Below, one piece after another: positions 44,140-52,911 of a DNA stretch of 62,188 nt. This DNA comes from JAJTHC01 sp044358835 (GTDB taxonomy: Bacteria; Cyanobacteriota; Vampirovibrionia; Vampirovibrionales; JAJTHC01), in assembly GCA_044358835.1 (NCBI GenBank), contig JBIKNF010000011.1, positions 1 to 62,188 on the forward strand, given 5' to 3'. The notes beneath the pieces were generated by a model. It was given only the letters and a program-made list of their open reading frames with translations. It searched no databases and was not told the DNA's origin. Position numbers and translations under genes: made by a program. The first letter of the stretch is position 1; each line of letters starts with the position of its first letter.

Positions 44140-44790
44140 ATGCCTAGATTAACATACCCACACGCCTTGGCTTTTTCCTTAACAGAATTACTTGTTTCCC
44201 TTGCTGTACTAGGACTTATAGGTGCCTTTGCCATCCCTAAAGTCATACAAGTCACCAATGAAAATAGCTTACGTAGCAACTATAAAACAACCATAAGCGC
44301 TCTTCAAAAAGTAGTTTCAAATGGTATGTATAACGCTGATTTTAACGAGTTGGCCGATTTTAATGTGGCCAACCCCGATAGCGGACTGACCACTTACTTT
44401 ACGAACCAATTCAACGCCACGCCTTGTGAAGCTGGCAACACCACAAACGTAAATTGCCAAATGGAATGGGGCGATGGAGCTACCGCACCGATCCTCGTCA
44501 TAGGGAGTTCGGCTCGGTGGATTTTACCTTCTGGAGCGAGAGTCTGGATCCCCCAAGCCTTGGGGACAGACGGCTTACTTCGCTTTAGAATCGATGCACG
44601 ACTGGAGGGGCCATCGAGCAATAACTCCGCCTTGGGTGATTTACCAGACTTGCTAGAATTGACCTGTAATTTAAACGATGCCACCATCGCGTTTGCCATT
44701 CCTGTTGCTAACTATCCCCTAAAACCGGGGGAATGCAAGCCCAGTGATGCCAACAACCAAGCGATTTATCAAGCCATTTACAATAATTAG
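44140..44790 (+). CDS. Type IV pilin-like (pseudopilin) protein
   Basis: A 216-residue protein with a prepilin-type N terminus: LAFSLTELLVSLAVLGLIGAFAIPKV, read as a leader ending at Ala, a mature Phe, the key Glu at position +5, and a hydrophobic helix (given here as a description of residues 9-35). A globular domain with four Cys follows. Such proteins are cut by PilD and built into type IV pili or type II secretion pseudopili. No other pilus genes are nearby. AAAGGAG precedes the ATG. The prepilin residue at -1 is Ala rather than the usual Gly, a tolerated variant. Confidence 0.8.
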   Translation: MPRLTYPHALAFSLTELLVSLAVLGLIGAFAIPKVIQVTNENSLRSNYKTTISALQKVVSNGMYNADFNELADFNVANPDSGLTTYFTNQFNATPCEAGNTTNVNCQMEWGDGATAPILVIGSSARWILPSGARVWIPQALGTDGLLRFRIDARLEGPSSNNSALGDLPDLLELTCNLNDATIAFAIPVANYPLKPGECKPSDANNQAIYQAIYNN

Positions 44791-44879
44791 CCGGGCCAAT
44801 CGTTACAGTGTGGGGGTGTTGTTGCTTTTTGTAGGCCTTTATAGGATGATAAAATTCTGAAAAGTACCACCCGTTTACC

Positions 44880-46106
44880 ATGAAAGCCCACGCCATGACC
44901 ACACCCCGCCGCGCCTTTATTCTTGTGATTGACGCCCTAGGCGTTGGCGCCATGCCTGACGCGCCTGACTACCACGACAGCCTTGACGTCAACACGCTTG
45001 GGCATATTGATTCAAGCGTCACGCGTCTACAGCTTCCCACGCTAGAAGCCTTGGGCTTGGGGCATCTTCTGCCCTTAAGGCATGTAAACGCCGTGGAAAC
45101 CCCCTTGGCAAGCGTCGCCAAGCTCGCAGAACGTTCAAAGGGGAAAGACACCACCACGGGTCATTGGGAAATGGCGGGCATTGTGCTTGAAACGCCGTTT
45201 CCGACGTATCCTGAAGGCTTTAGAAGTGAACTGGTGAACGCATTTATTCAGCAAAGTGGGTGTGGGGATATTTTAGGCAATAAACCCGCCAGTGGCACAA
45301 AAATCCTAGAAGAATTGGGTGAACAGCATCTAAAAACGGGCTTTCCGATTGTGTACACCAGTGCCGATAGCGTTTGGCAAATTGCCTGCCATGTGGACAA
45401 AGTCCCCCTTGAAACACTTTACAAGTGGTGTGAAATCGCGCGAGAGATTTTAAGAGGCGAAGATGAACTCTCTCGAGTCATTGCAAGACCGTTTGAAGGC
45501 GAAGTGGGCGCGTTTCGACGCATCGGCGCAGCACGACATGATTATGCGGTGGAACCACCTCGTGAAGGCAATTATTTAGTCGCAGCCCAAGAAGCAGGCG
45601 CTCAAGTCATTGGCATCGGCAAGATTCACGATATTTTTTGTGGCGTGGGCATCACCCATAGCCTTAAAAGTCGAGACAACGCCCACGGTCAAGCCTTGAT
45701 GCAGGATCTCGTCGAAGGCAAGACGGATTTGCCGACTTACGCTTTGGGGACAGCCACTTTTAAGCCTAACGCGCCACAACTGATTTTCAACAACTTGGTG
45801 GAAACGGATATGAACTATGGGCACCGTCGAGATGTGGTGGGTTATGCTCAGGCGCTAGAAGCCATCGATGTTCAGCTCAAGCCGTTTATAGACGCGATGA
45901 CCCCAGACGACTTGCTCGTGATTACGGGCGATCACGGATGCGACCCGACTGCTCCGGGGAGTGATCACACTCGAGAGTATGTGCCTTACCTGGCGTACAG
46001 TCCTAGTTTGGCGGGTGGTGTGTTAGGCACGCTTGAAGGGTTTCACCATGTGGGGAAAGTGTGTTTGGATTGGCTGGGGGTAGAGATCCCAAATGCGACT
46101 CGATAA
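44880..46106 (+). CDS. deoB: Phosphopentomutase
   Basis: Interconverts ribose 1-phosphate or deoxyribose 1-phosphate with the 5-phosphates in nucleoside salvage. The 408-residue metalloenzyme shows FILVIDALGVGAMPDAP (metal Asp), the phosphothreonine loop GKDTTTGHWEMAG, the ADSVWQIACHVDKVPL segment, and the C-terminal metal motifs ITGDHGCDPT and GSDHTREYVP. An in-frame ATG at 44895 has a slightly better upstream site (GAAAG) and may be the real start. It begins a run of overlapping genes. Confidence 0.93.
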   Translation: MKAHAMTTPRRAFILVIDALGVGAMPDAPDYHDSLDVNTLGHIDSSVTRLQLPTLEALGLGHLLPLRHVNAVETPLASVAKLAERSKGKDTTTGHWEMAGIVLETPFPTYPEGFRSELVNAFIQQSGCGDILGNKPASGTKILEELGEQHLKTGFPIVYTSADSVWQIACHVDKVPLETLYKWCEIAREILRGEDELSRVIARPFEGEVGAFRRIGAARHDYAVEPPREGNYLVAAQEAGAQVIGIGKIHDIFCGVGITHSLKSRDNAHGQALMQDLVEGKTDLPTYALGTATFKPNAPQLIFNNLVETDMNYGHRRDVVGYAQALEAIDVQLKPFIDAMTPDDLLVITGDHGCDPTAPGSDHTREYVPYLAYSPSLAGGVLGTLEGFHHVGKVCLDWLGVEIPNATR

Positions 46107-46422
46107 GTTTTTGAAAATGACACGGCTCATTAAGCGTCGCACCTTGGCCAACGACTTGTGCGATATGGGGGGCGTCATGCTCAACGGCAAAGTGGCCAAA
46201 GCCGCCACTGCCGTCAAAATAGGCGATGACGTTGAACTACGGTTCGGCAATAAAATCGTCCGCGCACGAGTGCTTGAACTGCCTTTGCGTCCTGCGGGTA
46301 ATTTGGCCACGGCGTCTCAGTATGTGGATGTGTATCACCAAGAACGCCTTGAAACGCCCTTACCTTACCCTGTTGATGACCTAGGGGATGATGCAGTCGA
46401 TAACGAGGTAAACGCTAGATGA
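46093..46422 (+). CDS. S4-domain RNA-binding protein, RqcP/Hsp15-like
   Basis: A 109-residue protein consisting of an S4 RNA-binding domain: MRLDKFLKMTRLIKRRTLAN, then DMGGVMLNGKVAKAATAVK and GDDVELRFGNKIVRARV. Relatives (RqcP, Hsp15) act on stalled 50S ribosomal subunits with peptidyl-tRNA. The acidic C-terminal tail is short. It overlaps deoB by 14 bases and the next gene by four, so it is translated as part of the same operon. Confidence 0.84.
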   Translation: MRLDKFLKMTRLIKRRTLANDLCDMGGVMLNGKVAKAATAVKIGDDVELRFGNKIVRARVLELPLRPAGNLATASQYVDVYHQERLETPLPYPVDDLGDDAVDNEVNAR

Positions 46423-46868
46423 AATCGCCTTTCTTCGACGATGAAGCCATCCTCAAAAAACGGACGCCCCCTGCCCTTAAAGTCGCTAAAATGCTGAGCG
46501 TTTTGATGGACAGCGCCTTTCGCATTCCCTTCACGAAAAAAACCTTCGGCATCGATGCTTTGGTCGGCGCGGTTCCCGTACTGGGGGATGCGATTACGTT
46601 TTTAATTTCAGGGTATTTGTTGACCTTAGCCGTGTATTATAAAGCCCCTGCATCGTTGTTGTTCAAAATGTTGGGCAACATCACGCTGGATTACCTCATT
46701 GGTGTGGTGCCTCTTGTAGGGGATGTGTTTGATGTTTTTTTCAAGGCGAACATTCGTAATTATGCGTTGTTGTTGACCTTTTTAGAAACGCATCGGGCGG
46801 ATTTGTTTGTGGAAGGTAAAAGTCCGTCTCCTGAAGTGGCGCCTTCTCAAGCGGTGGTGGATCTATGA
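46419..46868 (+). CDS. DUF4112 membrane protein
   Basis: A 149-residue protein of DUF4112, with two hydrophobic hairpins: DALVGAVPVLGDAITFLISG and DYLIGVVPLVGDVFDVFFKA. The repeated G-x-VP-x-x-GD pattern is the hallmark of the family, whose function is unknown. It lies in the overlapping gene run, sharing ATGA with both the S4 gene and rsmB. Confidence 0.83.
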   Translation: MKSPFFDDEAILKKRTPPALKVAKMLSVLMDSAFRIPFTKKTFGIDALVGAVPVLGDAITFLISGYLLTLAVYYKAPASLLFKMLGNITLDYLIGVVPLVGDVFDVFFKANIRNYALLLTFLETHRADLFVEGKSPSPEVAPSQAVVDL

Positions 46869-48247
46869 TGCGGCGGTCTTTTCCAGCGACGTTTAAATCC
46901 TTGCCCCTTAGCCCGCATGCCTTGGCGTTGCGTGTGCTGTATGGCATGGACTTGGGCATTTTTGACAAGGCCGATGAAGCCCTGAGCGACGCCTTAAGTA
47001 CGCGTCCCTTTAACGGGTTAACGGCTCAAGAACGGGGGCTTGCCACCATGCTGGTGAATGAAAGTTTGCGGTGGAATCTCACCCTGAAAAGTCGGCTTAA
47101 AACCCTCACCAAAAAACGGTTTAAGGATTTGCAAGCCCCGTTGCGTCACGTGCTGTTACTGGGACTTTTAAGTGTGTTGCACCCCCAAGAACGTGAAAAA
47201 AAAAGGGCGTATAGCCAAGTACAAGCATGGGTCGAACTAGCGAAAGCCTGTAAATTGGCTCCCTCCCAAGTGGGGATGCTCAATGCCTGTTTGCGTCGAG
47301 CGTCTGAAGAGCTGGCTCCTTTGGGCGACGTAGAAGTCGACTTTAAAGGCACGGCCTTGGAACGCCTAAGCTTGGCCAGTGGTTGGCCCACTTGGGCGTT
47401 GAAAGAACTTCAACAGGCCGTCGCGCTTCAGGAAGTGGACGCTTACATTCAAGCGTCTCACCATAAACAGCCGATGACGCTGTTTCACACGCAAGCCCGC
47501 AGTCAAGCAGAGATGCAACCAGTGCTTCAACACTTGGCTTCACACGGCATTGAAACGCATCAACCGTTTTTGCCCGATTTTCCTCAAGCCCTGCAGTTTA
47601 AAGAAGGTTTTAAGGGTTCAATTACCCAGTGGCCAGAATGGCATGCGGGGGACTGGTATGTGCAAGATTATGGTTCGGCATGGGTGGCGCGTCACGCGTG
47701 CGACGCGATGAAGGCCTATGAATCGCCCGTTGTGGTGGATTTATGCGCCGCCCCCGGTTCTAAGACGTGGTGGTTGGCTCAAGCGGTTGAAAACGGTGGT
47801 CACGTTCATGCCGTGGATGTTTCAGTCAAGCGTTTGGAGCGATTGACTGAAAATATGACGCGTCTCAAGCTCAACGAACGCGTGAGTGTGCATGCCAGCG
47901 ATGCCACCACTTTTACGCTCCCTTCTTCGGCGGATGTCGTGTTGGTGGATGCCCCTTGTTCCGCCTTGGGGACGATTTCGCATCACCCTGATTTGTGGGT
48001 GAACCGAACAGAAGCGAGTGTGAAGGAGTTTGCTCCCTTGCAGTTGGCGATTTTGTCGCAGGCGGCGCGCTTGTGCCATGCGTCGTCGACCTTGATTTAC
48101 AGCACCTGCACATGGCGAATGGCGGAAAATCATCGTCTGATTGAAGCCTTTTTAAAGACGCATCCCGATTGGCACTTGGTGGAAGAGCATACCTTGCCAA
48201 TGAGCGCCCTGCACGACGGCTTTTACGTCGCTATTTTAAAGCGTTAA
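46865..48247 (+). CDS. rsmB: 16S rRNA m5C967 methyltransferase-like protein (RsmB)
   Basis: SAM-dependent RNA cytosine-5 methyltransferase. The 460-residue protein has an N-terminal NusB-like helical domain (LALRVLYGMDLG, ERGLATMLVNESLRW) and a C-terminal Rossmann domain with VVDLCAAPGSKTWWLAQ (SAM motif I). The catalytic Cys is in VDAPCSALGT and the release Cys in YSTCTWRMAEN. The NusB-like domain supports RsmB over other Nol1/Nop2 enzymes. It overlaps DUF4112 by four bases, and 17 bases of its 3' end overlap the opposing gene. Confidence 0.9.
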   Translation: MMRRSFPATFKSLPLSPHALALRVLYGMDLGIFDKADEALSDALSTRPFNGLTAQERGLATMLVNESLRWNLTLKSRLKTLTKKRFKDLQAPLRHVLLLGLLSVLHPQEREKKRAYSQVQAWVELAKACKLAPSQVGMLNACLRRASEELAPLGDVEVDFKGTALERLSLASGWPTWALKELQQAVALQEVDAYIQASHHKQPMTLFHTQARSQAEMQPVLQHLASHGIETHQPFLPDFPQALQFKEGFKGSITQWPEWHAGDWYVQDYGSAWVARHACDAMKAYESPVVVDLCAAPGSKTWWLAQAVENGGHVHAVDVSVKRLERLTENMTRLKLNERVSVHASDATTFTLPSSADVVLVDAPCSALGTISHHPDLWVNRTEASVKEFAPLQLAILSQAARLCHASSTLIYSTCTWRMAENHRLIEAFLKTHPDWHLVEEHTLPMSALHDGFYVAILKR

Positions 48248-48695
48248 CATAAGCTTGAACGGAGTTGAGCTTTATTAGATTTCGAAACTGCTTTTCAATA
48301 CCCTCAATAATCGGCTTCATTTTTTCTAGCCATTCTGTTTCTGCATTCGGAGTAGAAAGGTCACACTGAACTCTGTCTTGCTTTAATTGAAAGCCGCTTT
48401 TTTTTTGGAAAACGAGAGTAGGTGAAGCATCTTCGCTTTTTATAGTGAAAATACCTAAATCAAAATTTCCTACCGTATCCGCAGCAATGGCTGCTTTGTA
48501 CAATAACTCAAGAGCCTCTTGCCCCCATGTTGAAAGTTCATTTTCTTTTAAGACTTGTAATGCTTGAATCGCGGGTTCTTGACCCTTAGCAGGATAATAT
48601 CCTTGCCCATCCACGTGAATCAGCCCACTTCTATGGGTTTTTGAAGCATCATTTAATTTCAAGAAGGAGGGAGAGAGCGAGTTATTTAAACGCAT
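48231..48695 (-). CDS. Small protein with acid-free leader, unknown
   Basis: A 154-residue protein of unknown family. It begins MRLNNSLSPSFLKLN, the leader type seen in other unknown proteins here, then forms an apparently globular alpha/beta domain (LIHVDGQGYYPAKG, FDLGIFTIKSEDASPTLVFQ) and ends in amphipathic helices. GAAAGG precedes the ATG, and a TATAAT-like element lies about 45 bases upstream. The 3' end overlaps rsmB by 17 bases in opposite orientation. Confidence 0.6.
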   Translation of the reverse strand: MRLNNSLSPSFLKLNDASKTHRSGLIHVDGQGYYPAKGQEPAIQALQVLKENELSTWGQEALELLYKAAIAADTVGNFDLGIFTIKSEDASPTLVFQKKSGFQLKQDRVQCDLSTPNAETEWLEKMKPIIEGIEKQFRNLIKLNSVQAYVNALK

Positions 48696-48763
48696 TGATA
48701 AAAACCTTTCATGTGTGAATTAAAGAGAATGTCTATTATACTGTGCTTTCTGAAATCGAGTTA

Positions 48764-49825
48764 CTATTTGGTTTTGCTCGTTGGAGGCATCGGAGCCATA
48801 GACGCTTGTGATGCCTGTTGTTGTTGGTTTTGCGCGTCTTGAGCATCCTGAAGTTGTGACTTTTGGATGCCTGAAATGGCGTCATCCACGATTTGGGCTT
48901 CAAGGCCAAGCATGCCTACGCTGTCTCTTAATCGATTGAGTTCGTTTAAGACTTCGGGGCTGGGGTAGCGGTAGCACCCTACTTGCATGGCACGTAACAT
49001 GGCTTCATGCACTACGGCAGAAGGGTCTCTCAAGATTTTGAGCGCAAAGGCATCGACATACGGCTTAAACTGTGGGCGTTTTTCTAGATTGGGATTGGCG
49101 CTTAAAATAATAAAAAAGTCGTTGGCCGCATCGACGCGTCGCATCCAGTCTGGGTCTTCCAAGCGAAGATTCAACGAACGCATGATGCCATCATCAAAGC
49201 CCCTCACGTTAGGAGGAAGTTCAACTGGTGTGGGGATAGCGGGAGGCGTTGGGGTCGAATCCGTTGGCGTGGGTGGGGCGGGAGATTCTGGATTTTGAAC
49301 AGGCGGTGGTGAGCTGGCTTCTGAAGAGGTTTCTGAAGCCGGGGCTGAAGTAGACGCGACAGAGGTTTCGGGTTCATCGCCAGAAGACGCTGGAGGATCC
49401 GTCTTTAGATCGGAGGACTTTTGGGGAGTAGGTGGATTCGGGGCGACGGGGGGATTTTCCACTGGATTAGACGGTGGAGGCGAAACGGGCGAAACGGGCG
49501 GAGCAACAGCTGGGGAAGCGTTTGGAGGGTTCAAAGGCGTGCGTTGACGCGCTAAGGAAGAAAGTGGCATGGCGGAGGGGTTCCCTTGGGGGGGATTTAC
49601 AGGGGAGGACGCCACTTCGGGGGGGGGGCTTGTCTGCTGTGGTGGAGGGGTCATAGAAGCCCAGCCGTAGCTAGACGGCGCTAAAAACGTACTCGGTAAG
49701 GGTGGAGGGGGAGGGATGTCTAAGGGGGCAATGTCCACCGAAAAGGTGGGTAAATCAAGGGGTTGGCCTTTTGAAATGACAGGCGCGGCGGGAAGCGAGA
49801 AGCGGGTATAGGGGGGAATAGACAT
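48764..49825 (-). CDS. Proline-rich protein with C-terminal HEAT-like domain
   Basis: A 353-residue protein. After an acid-free leader (MSIPPYTRFSLPAAPVIS) come about 190 residues dominated by Pro, Ser, Thr and Ala (PPPPPLPS, SPPPSNPVENPP), probably extended and disordered. A folded helical domain of about 110 residues follows, with HEAT-repeat character (DPDWMRRVDAANDFFIIL and DPSAVVHEAMLRAMQV), and then a Gln-rich tail. It could be an envelope-spanning or adaptor protein. It has no Sec signal peptide and no enzyme motif. Confidence 0.6.
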   Translation of the reverse strand: MSIPPYTRFSLPAAPVISKGQPLDLPTFSVDIAPLDIPPPPPLPSTFLAPSSYGWASMTPPPQQTSPPPEVASSPVNPPQGNPSAMPLSSLARQRTPLNPPNASPAVAPPVSPVSPPPSNPVENPPVAPNPPTPQKSSDLKTDPPASSGDEPETSVASTSAPASETSSEASSPPPVQNPESPAPPTPTDSTPTPPAIPTPVELPPNVRGFDDGIMRSLNLRLEDPDWMRRVDAANDFFIILSANPNLEKRPQFKPYVDAFALKILRDPSAVVHEAMLRAMQVGCYRYPSPEVLNELNRLRDSVGMLGLEAQIVDDAISGIQKSQLQDAQDAQNQQQQASQASMAPMPPTSKTK

Positions 49826-49999
49826 CAGAACACCTTTACTTGTTATGAAAGCCTAAGACTTTACAGAAGAAGACTATACAACAGTATACACAATATACCT
49901 TTATAAAAGCAGCTCAATATCTTTTTGTGCTACCCTTGTGTTATAACTTATTTGCTATAAAATAATGGTGTATTTAAGCTATTTTAAGGGAACGCGTCC

Positions 50000-50338
50000 A
50001 TGCCTGTGATTCATGTGTCCAACGAAGCGCTTCGTCAATTGATTGAAAACACCCCTAACTTACAACTGGTGGATGTTCGCACGCCTGAAGAAATCAGCGA
50101 ACTGGGCTACATCGCAGGATCGCTCACCTTGCCTGTGCAGACCATTGCCGACTGGGCCAGTACGCTGGATGTAACCCGACCCATCGCCTTTATGTGCCGT
50201 GGGGGCGTCAGAAGTCTTTACGCCTGCGATTATATGGAAAACGTCCTTCATATGGATACCACCCTTGCCCCGTTGTACAACTTAGAACATGGCATGAGCC
50301 ATTGGGATGCTGAAGTCGTCTACCCCACACCGTCTTAA
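50000..50338 (+). CDS. Rhodanese-like sulfurtransferase
   Basis: A 112-residue single rhodanese domain. The strand LVDVRTPEEISELGYIAGSL and the active-site loop MCRGGVRS with catalytic Cys are clear; it may carry a persulfide for sulfur transfer. AGGGAA precedes the ATG. The gene is followed by mrp, an iron-sulfur carrier gene, which suggests a link to sulfur or iron-sulfur metabolism. The product is cytoplasmic. Confidence 0.84.
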   Translation: MPVIHVSNEALRQLIENTPNLQLVDVRTPEEISELGYIAGSLTLPVQTIADWASTLDVTRPIAFMCRGGVRSLYACDYMENVLHMDTTLAPLYNLEHGMSHWDAEVVYPTPS

Positions 50339-50405
50339 GCGTTGTTGCCTCTCTGCTTTTAATCACCTATTCCCTATTTTAAACCCACAAGGAAACACCC
50401 CCCCC

Positions 50406-51491
50406 ATGATGCTTCAAAAAGAAGATGTCCTTAATGCCCTTAAAACCGTCAACGATCCTGAATTGCACAAATCCCTCACGGAATTGGGGATGGTGGACAA
50501 TATCGTCATCAACGGCAATGATGTGAACTTTGATATTATTCTCACCACCAAAGCCTGCCCCCTAAAAGAAAAAATCCGTCAAGACGCACAATCCGCCGTT
50601 CAATCCCTTGAAGGCGTGGGTAAAGTCTACGTGAACATCTCGGGCAAAACCTTGACCCCTCGCTTGCCTGAAAAGCAGGGCATTCCGGGCGTCAAAAATA
50701 TTATTGCGATTTCAAGCGGTAAGGGCGGTGTGGGTAAATCCACCGTCAGCGTTAATTTGGCTTGTGCCATGACGCTTGCTGGGGCAAAAGTCGGCATTTT
50801 AGACGCCGATATTTACGGGCCGAACATCCCCATTATGATGGGCGTTGAAGCCCAAAGCCTTAAAGGGGTGGATGAACATAAAAAAGCCATTTTGCCTGAA
50901 GGCCATGGCGTTAAAGTGATGTCCATTAGCTTTTTGGTCAAACCGGATCAAGCCATGATTTGGCGTGGCCCGATTTTGCATAAGTCTTTGGCGCAATTTT
51001 TTACCGATATGGCTTGGGGTGAGCTGGATTATTTGTTGATTGATCTTCCACCAGGTACGGGCGATGCTCAGCTTTCTATCAGTCAATTGGCGCCGATTAC
51101 GGGCGGTATTATTGTCACTACACCGCAGGATGTTTCCTTGGCGGATTGTCGTCGAGCAAATAGCATGTTCAAGCAAACGAACATCCCTGTGTTGGGGGTG
51201 GTTGAAAATATGAGCTATTTTGTGAATCGTCATGGCGAACGGGAAAATATTTTCGGCGAAGGCGGTGGCGAAGTCTTCACCAAAGAACTCGGCTTAGATT
51301 TGTTGGCCCAAGTGCCATTATTGCCTCAAGTCCGTCAAGATGCTGATGCGGGTATGCCGATTGTGATTTCTAACCCTACTTGTGAAGCGGCTTTGCAATT
51401 GACGCAAGCCAGCAATGCGGTAGTGGCAAAGATTTGTGAACTGGCTGTGGCGAGTCATCAAGCCCCACAACCACCTTTGGCGACTGTTTAA
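50406..51491 (+). CDS. mrp: Mrp/NBP35-type iron-sulfur carrier ATPase
   Basis: P-loop ATPase thought to carry iron-sulfur clusters to target proteins. The 361-residue protein joins an N-terminal MIP18 (DUF59) domain (VLNALKTVNDPELHKSLTEL) to a ParA/MinD-like ATPase with the deviant Walker A SSGKGGVGKSTVSVN, Walker B-type LLIDLPPGTGDAQL, and ENMSYF. The CxxC that in many homologues follows ENMSYF is absent: the segment reads VNRHGERENIFGEGGG. AAGGAA lies about a dozen bases before the ATG at 50406. Confidence 0.89.
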   Translation: MMLQKEDVLNALKTVNDPELHKSLTELGMVDNIVINGNDVNFDIILTTKACPLKEKIRQDAQSAVQSLEGVGKVYVNISGKTLTPRLPEKQGIPGVKNIIAISSGKGGVGKSTVSVNLACAMTLAGAKVGILDADIYGPNIPIMMGVEAQSLKGVDEHKKAILPEGHGVKVMSISFLVKPDQAMIWRGPILHKSLAQFFTDMAWGELDYLLIDLPPGTGDAQLSISQLAPITGGIIVTTPQDVSLADCRRANSMFKQTNIPVLGVVENMSYFVNRHGERENIFGEGGGEVFTKELGLDLLAQVPLLPQVRQDADAGMPIVISNPTCEAALQLTQASNAVVAKICELAVASHQAPQPPLATV

Positions 51492-51510
51492 CTGGAGGCG
51501 TTGGCGGGTC

Positions 51511-52056
51511 GTGTTTTTCGTGATTCAACGGATGGGCTGGGTTGATTTAGAGGCTTTGGTCAATATCTCTCAACGTACCTTTTTAGAAACCTTTGGTATG
51601 AATTATACTGCCAAAGATCTAAACGATTACATGGAAACACGCTTGTCTCGTCATGCGTTGGGGGCTGAACTCGCCGAGAGTCAAAACGTCTTTTTTAGTG
51701 TGTGGGACGAAGACACCAATGCCTTAGCGGGTTATATCAAAATTATTCCACAATGCCGTAAGTTTTTGGATGATATGGACAAGGGGCAACTTGAACCGAA
51801 AAGCAGTACCTATTTAGAACGTTTCTATCTGCTAAAATCATTTCACGGTAAAGGCATTGCCCAACAAGCCATGCAAGCCACACTCGATTGGATTAAGTCC
51901 AACACCCCTAGTGATGCGGTGCATCTTACCGTGTTTTCTGAAAATCCACGAGCGTATACGTTTTACCAACGTTTTGGTTTTGAGCATGTGGGTAATTGCA
52001 TTTACATGGTGGGCAATCATCCCGACAAAGAGTTTGTGTATTTGTTAAACCTTTAA
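51511..52056 (+). CDS. GNAT family N-acetyltransferase
   Basis: An acetyl-CoA-dependent N-acetyltransferase of about 181 residues. The central strand and acetyl-CoA loop read YLERFYLLKSFHGKGIAQQA, and the C-terminal VFSENPRAYTFYQRFGFEHVG is typical. The N-terminal part has the common LEALVNISQRTFLETFG. The acceptor is unknown. The start is uncertain: I chose the GTG at 51511, which follows GGAGG at a longish distance. It lies just downstream of mrp and may share its transcript. Confidence 0.74.
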   Translation: MFFVIQRMGWVDLEALVNISQRTFLETFGMNYTAKDLNDYMETRLSRHALGAELAESQNVFFSVWDEDTNALAGYIKIIPQCRKFLDDMDKGQLEPKSSTYLERFYLLKSFHGKGIAQQAMQATLDWIKSNTPSDAVHLTVFSENPRAYTFYQRFGFEHVGNCIYMVGNHPDKEFVYLLNL

Positions 52057-52070
52057 AACCTGTTTTGGTG

Positions 52071-52076
52071 TATACT
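52071..52076 (+). promoter_or_regulatory. Possible -10 element for the SDR gene
   Basis: TATACT 35 bases before the SDR start at 52111, after the GNAT stop. The -35 is not convincing. Confidence 0.3.
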
Positions 52077-52110
52077 AAAGTGAATTAAAAGAGAGAGGAA
52101 TATATTTCCT

Positions 52111-52911
52111 ATGCACGCCTACCAAAGTTCACAACAACGAAATGCTCTGATTTGTGCCAGTAGTCAAGGCTTGGGCTTGGCGGTGGCGAATCGCTTGGCG
52201 CAAGAAGGACACAACGTTTTTTTGGTGGCTCGTAATGAAGCACGCTTGGCCAAAGTCAAGCAAGAACTCGAAGAAGCTCATTCTGTTCAGGTGCATACCT
52301 ATGTGTGTGATTTAAACGTCGCAAGCCAACGCACCAAACTACTTGAAGTGCTTTTGACCCTTTGGCCCGCTGGCCCTGATATCGTCGTTCACAATACGGG
52401 AGGCCCCCCGCCTTCCACCGTCTTAGACACCGAATACGTCGATTGGACGCAAGGATTTAATAGCCTTTTTTTGAGTGTGGTGCAGATCAACCAAGCCCTT
52501 GTTCCGCTTATGGTAGAACGCGGTTGGGGACGCGTGGTTAATGTTACATCCCTCGCCGCAAAAGAACCCTTGTCCCATTTGGCGGTGTCCAATGCGTTGC
52601 GAGCGGGCTTGAGTGCGTATTCTAAAACATTGGCAAGCGAAGTGGCTGCTTCTGGTGTGATGGTTAATTGTGTGGCCCCTGGTTATATTCAAACCGAACG
52701 GCTAAAGCATTTATTTCACTTTAGGGCTGAACAAACAGGTACCACGCCTTTGCAGGCCCAACGCCAGATTGAACAAAACATTCCTGCCCAGCGTCTTGGT
52801 AAGGCCTCTGAATTTGCGCATGTAGTGAGTTTTTTATGTAGCGAAGGCTGTAGCTACATGAGCGGGCAAACGCTTGTCGTCGACGGTGGCTTGCAAAAGT
52901 CGACGTTTTAA
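52111..52911 (+). CDS. Short-chain dehydrogenase/reductase, atypical (BKR-like)
   Basis: A 266-residue Rossmann-fold protein resembling 3-oxoacyl-ACP reductases. The cofactor loop reads ASSQGLGLAVANRL instead of the canonical TGxxxGxG. VVHNTGGPPP replaces the NNAG motif, and the region that should hold the catalytic YxxxK reads LSHLAVSNALRAGL, with no Tyr or Lys at those places. This matches a known BKR-like SDR subgroup lacking the standard tetrad. It may use other residues or a different reaction. GAGAGAGG precedes the ATG. The stop overlaps the opposing serS stop by four bases. Confidence 0.82.
   Translation: MHAYQSSQQRNALICASSQGLGLAVANRLAQEGHNVFLVARNEARLAKVKQELEEAHSVQVHTYVCDLNVASQRTKLLEVLLTLWPAGPDIVVHNTGGPPPSTVLDTEYVDWTQGFNSLFLSVVQINQALVPLMVERGWGRVVNVTSLAAKEPLSHLAVSNALRAGLSAYSKTLASEVAASGVMVNCVAPGYIQTERLKHLFHFRAEQTGTTPLQAQRQIEQNIPAQRLGKASEFAHVVSFLCSEGCSYMSGQTLVVDGGLQKSTF

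Noticed and set aside
44140..44790. A full type IV pilus operon
   Set aside because: Only the one pilin-like gene is present; its neighbours are a leader protein and deoB, with no pil or gsp assembly genes.
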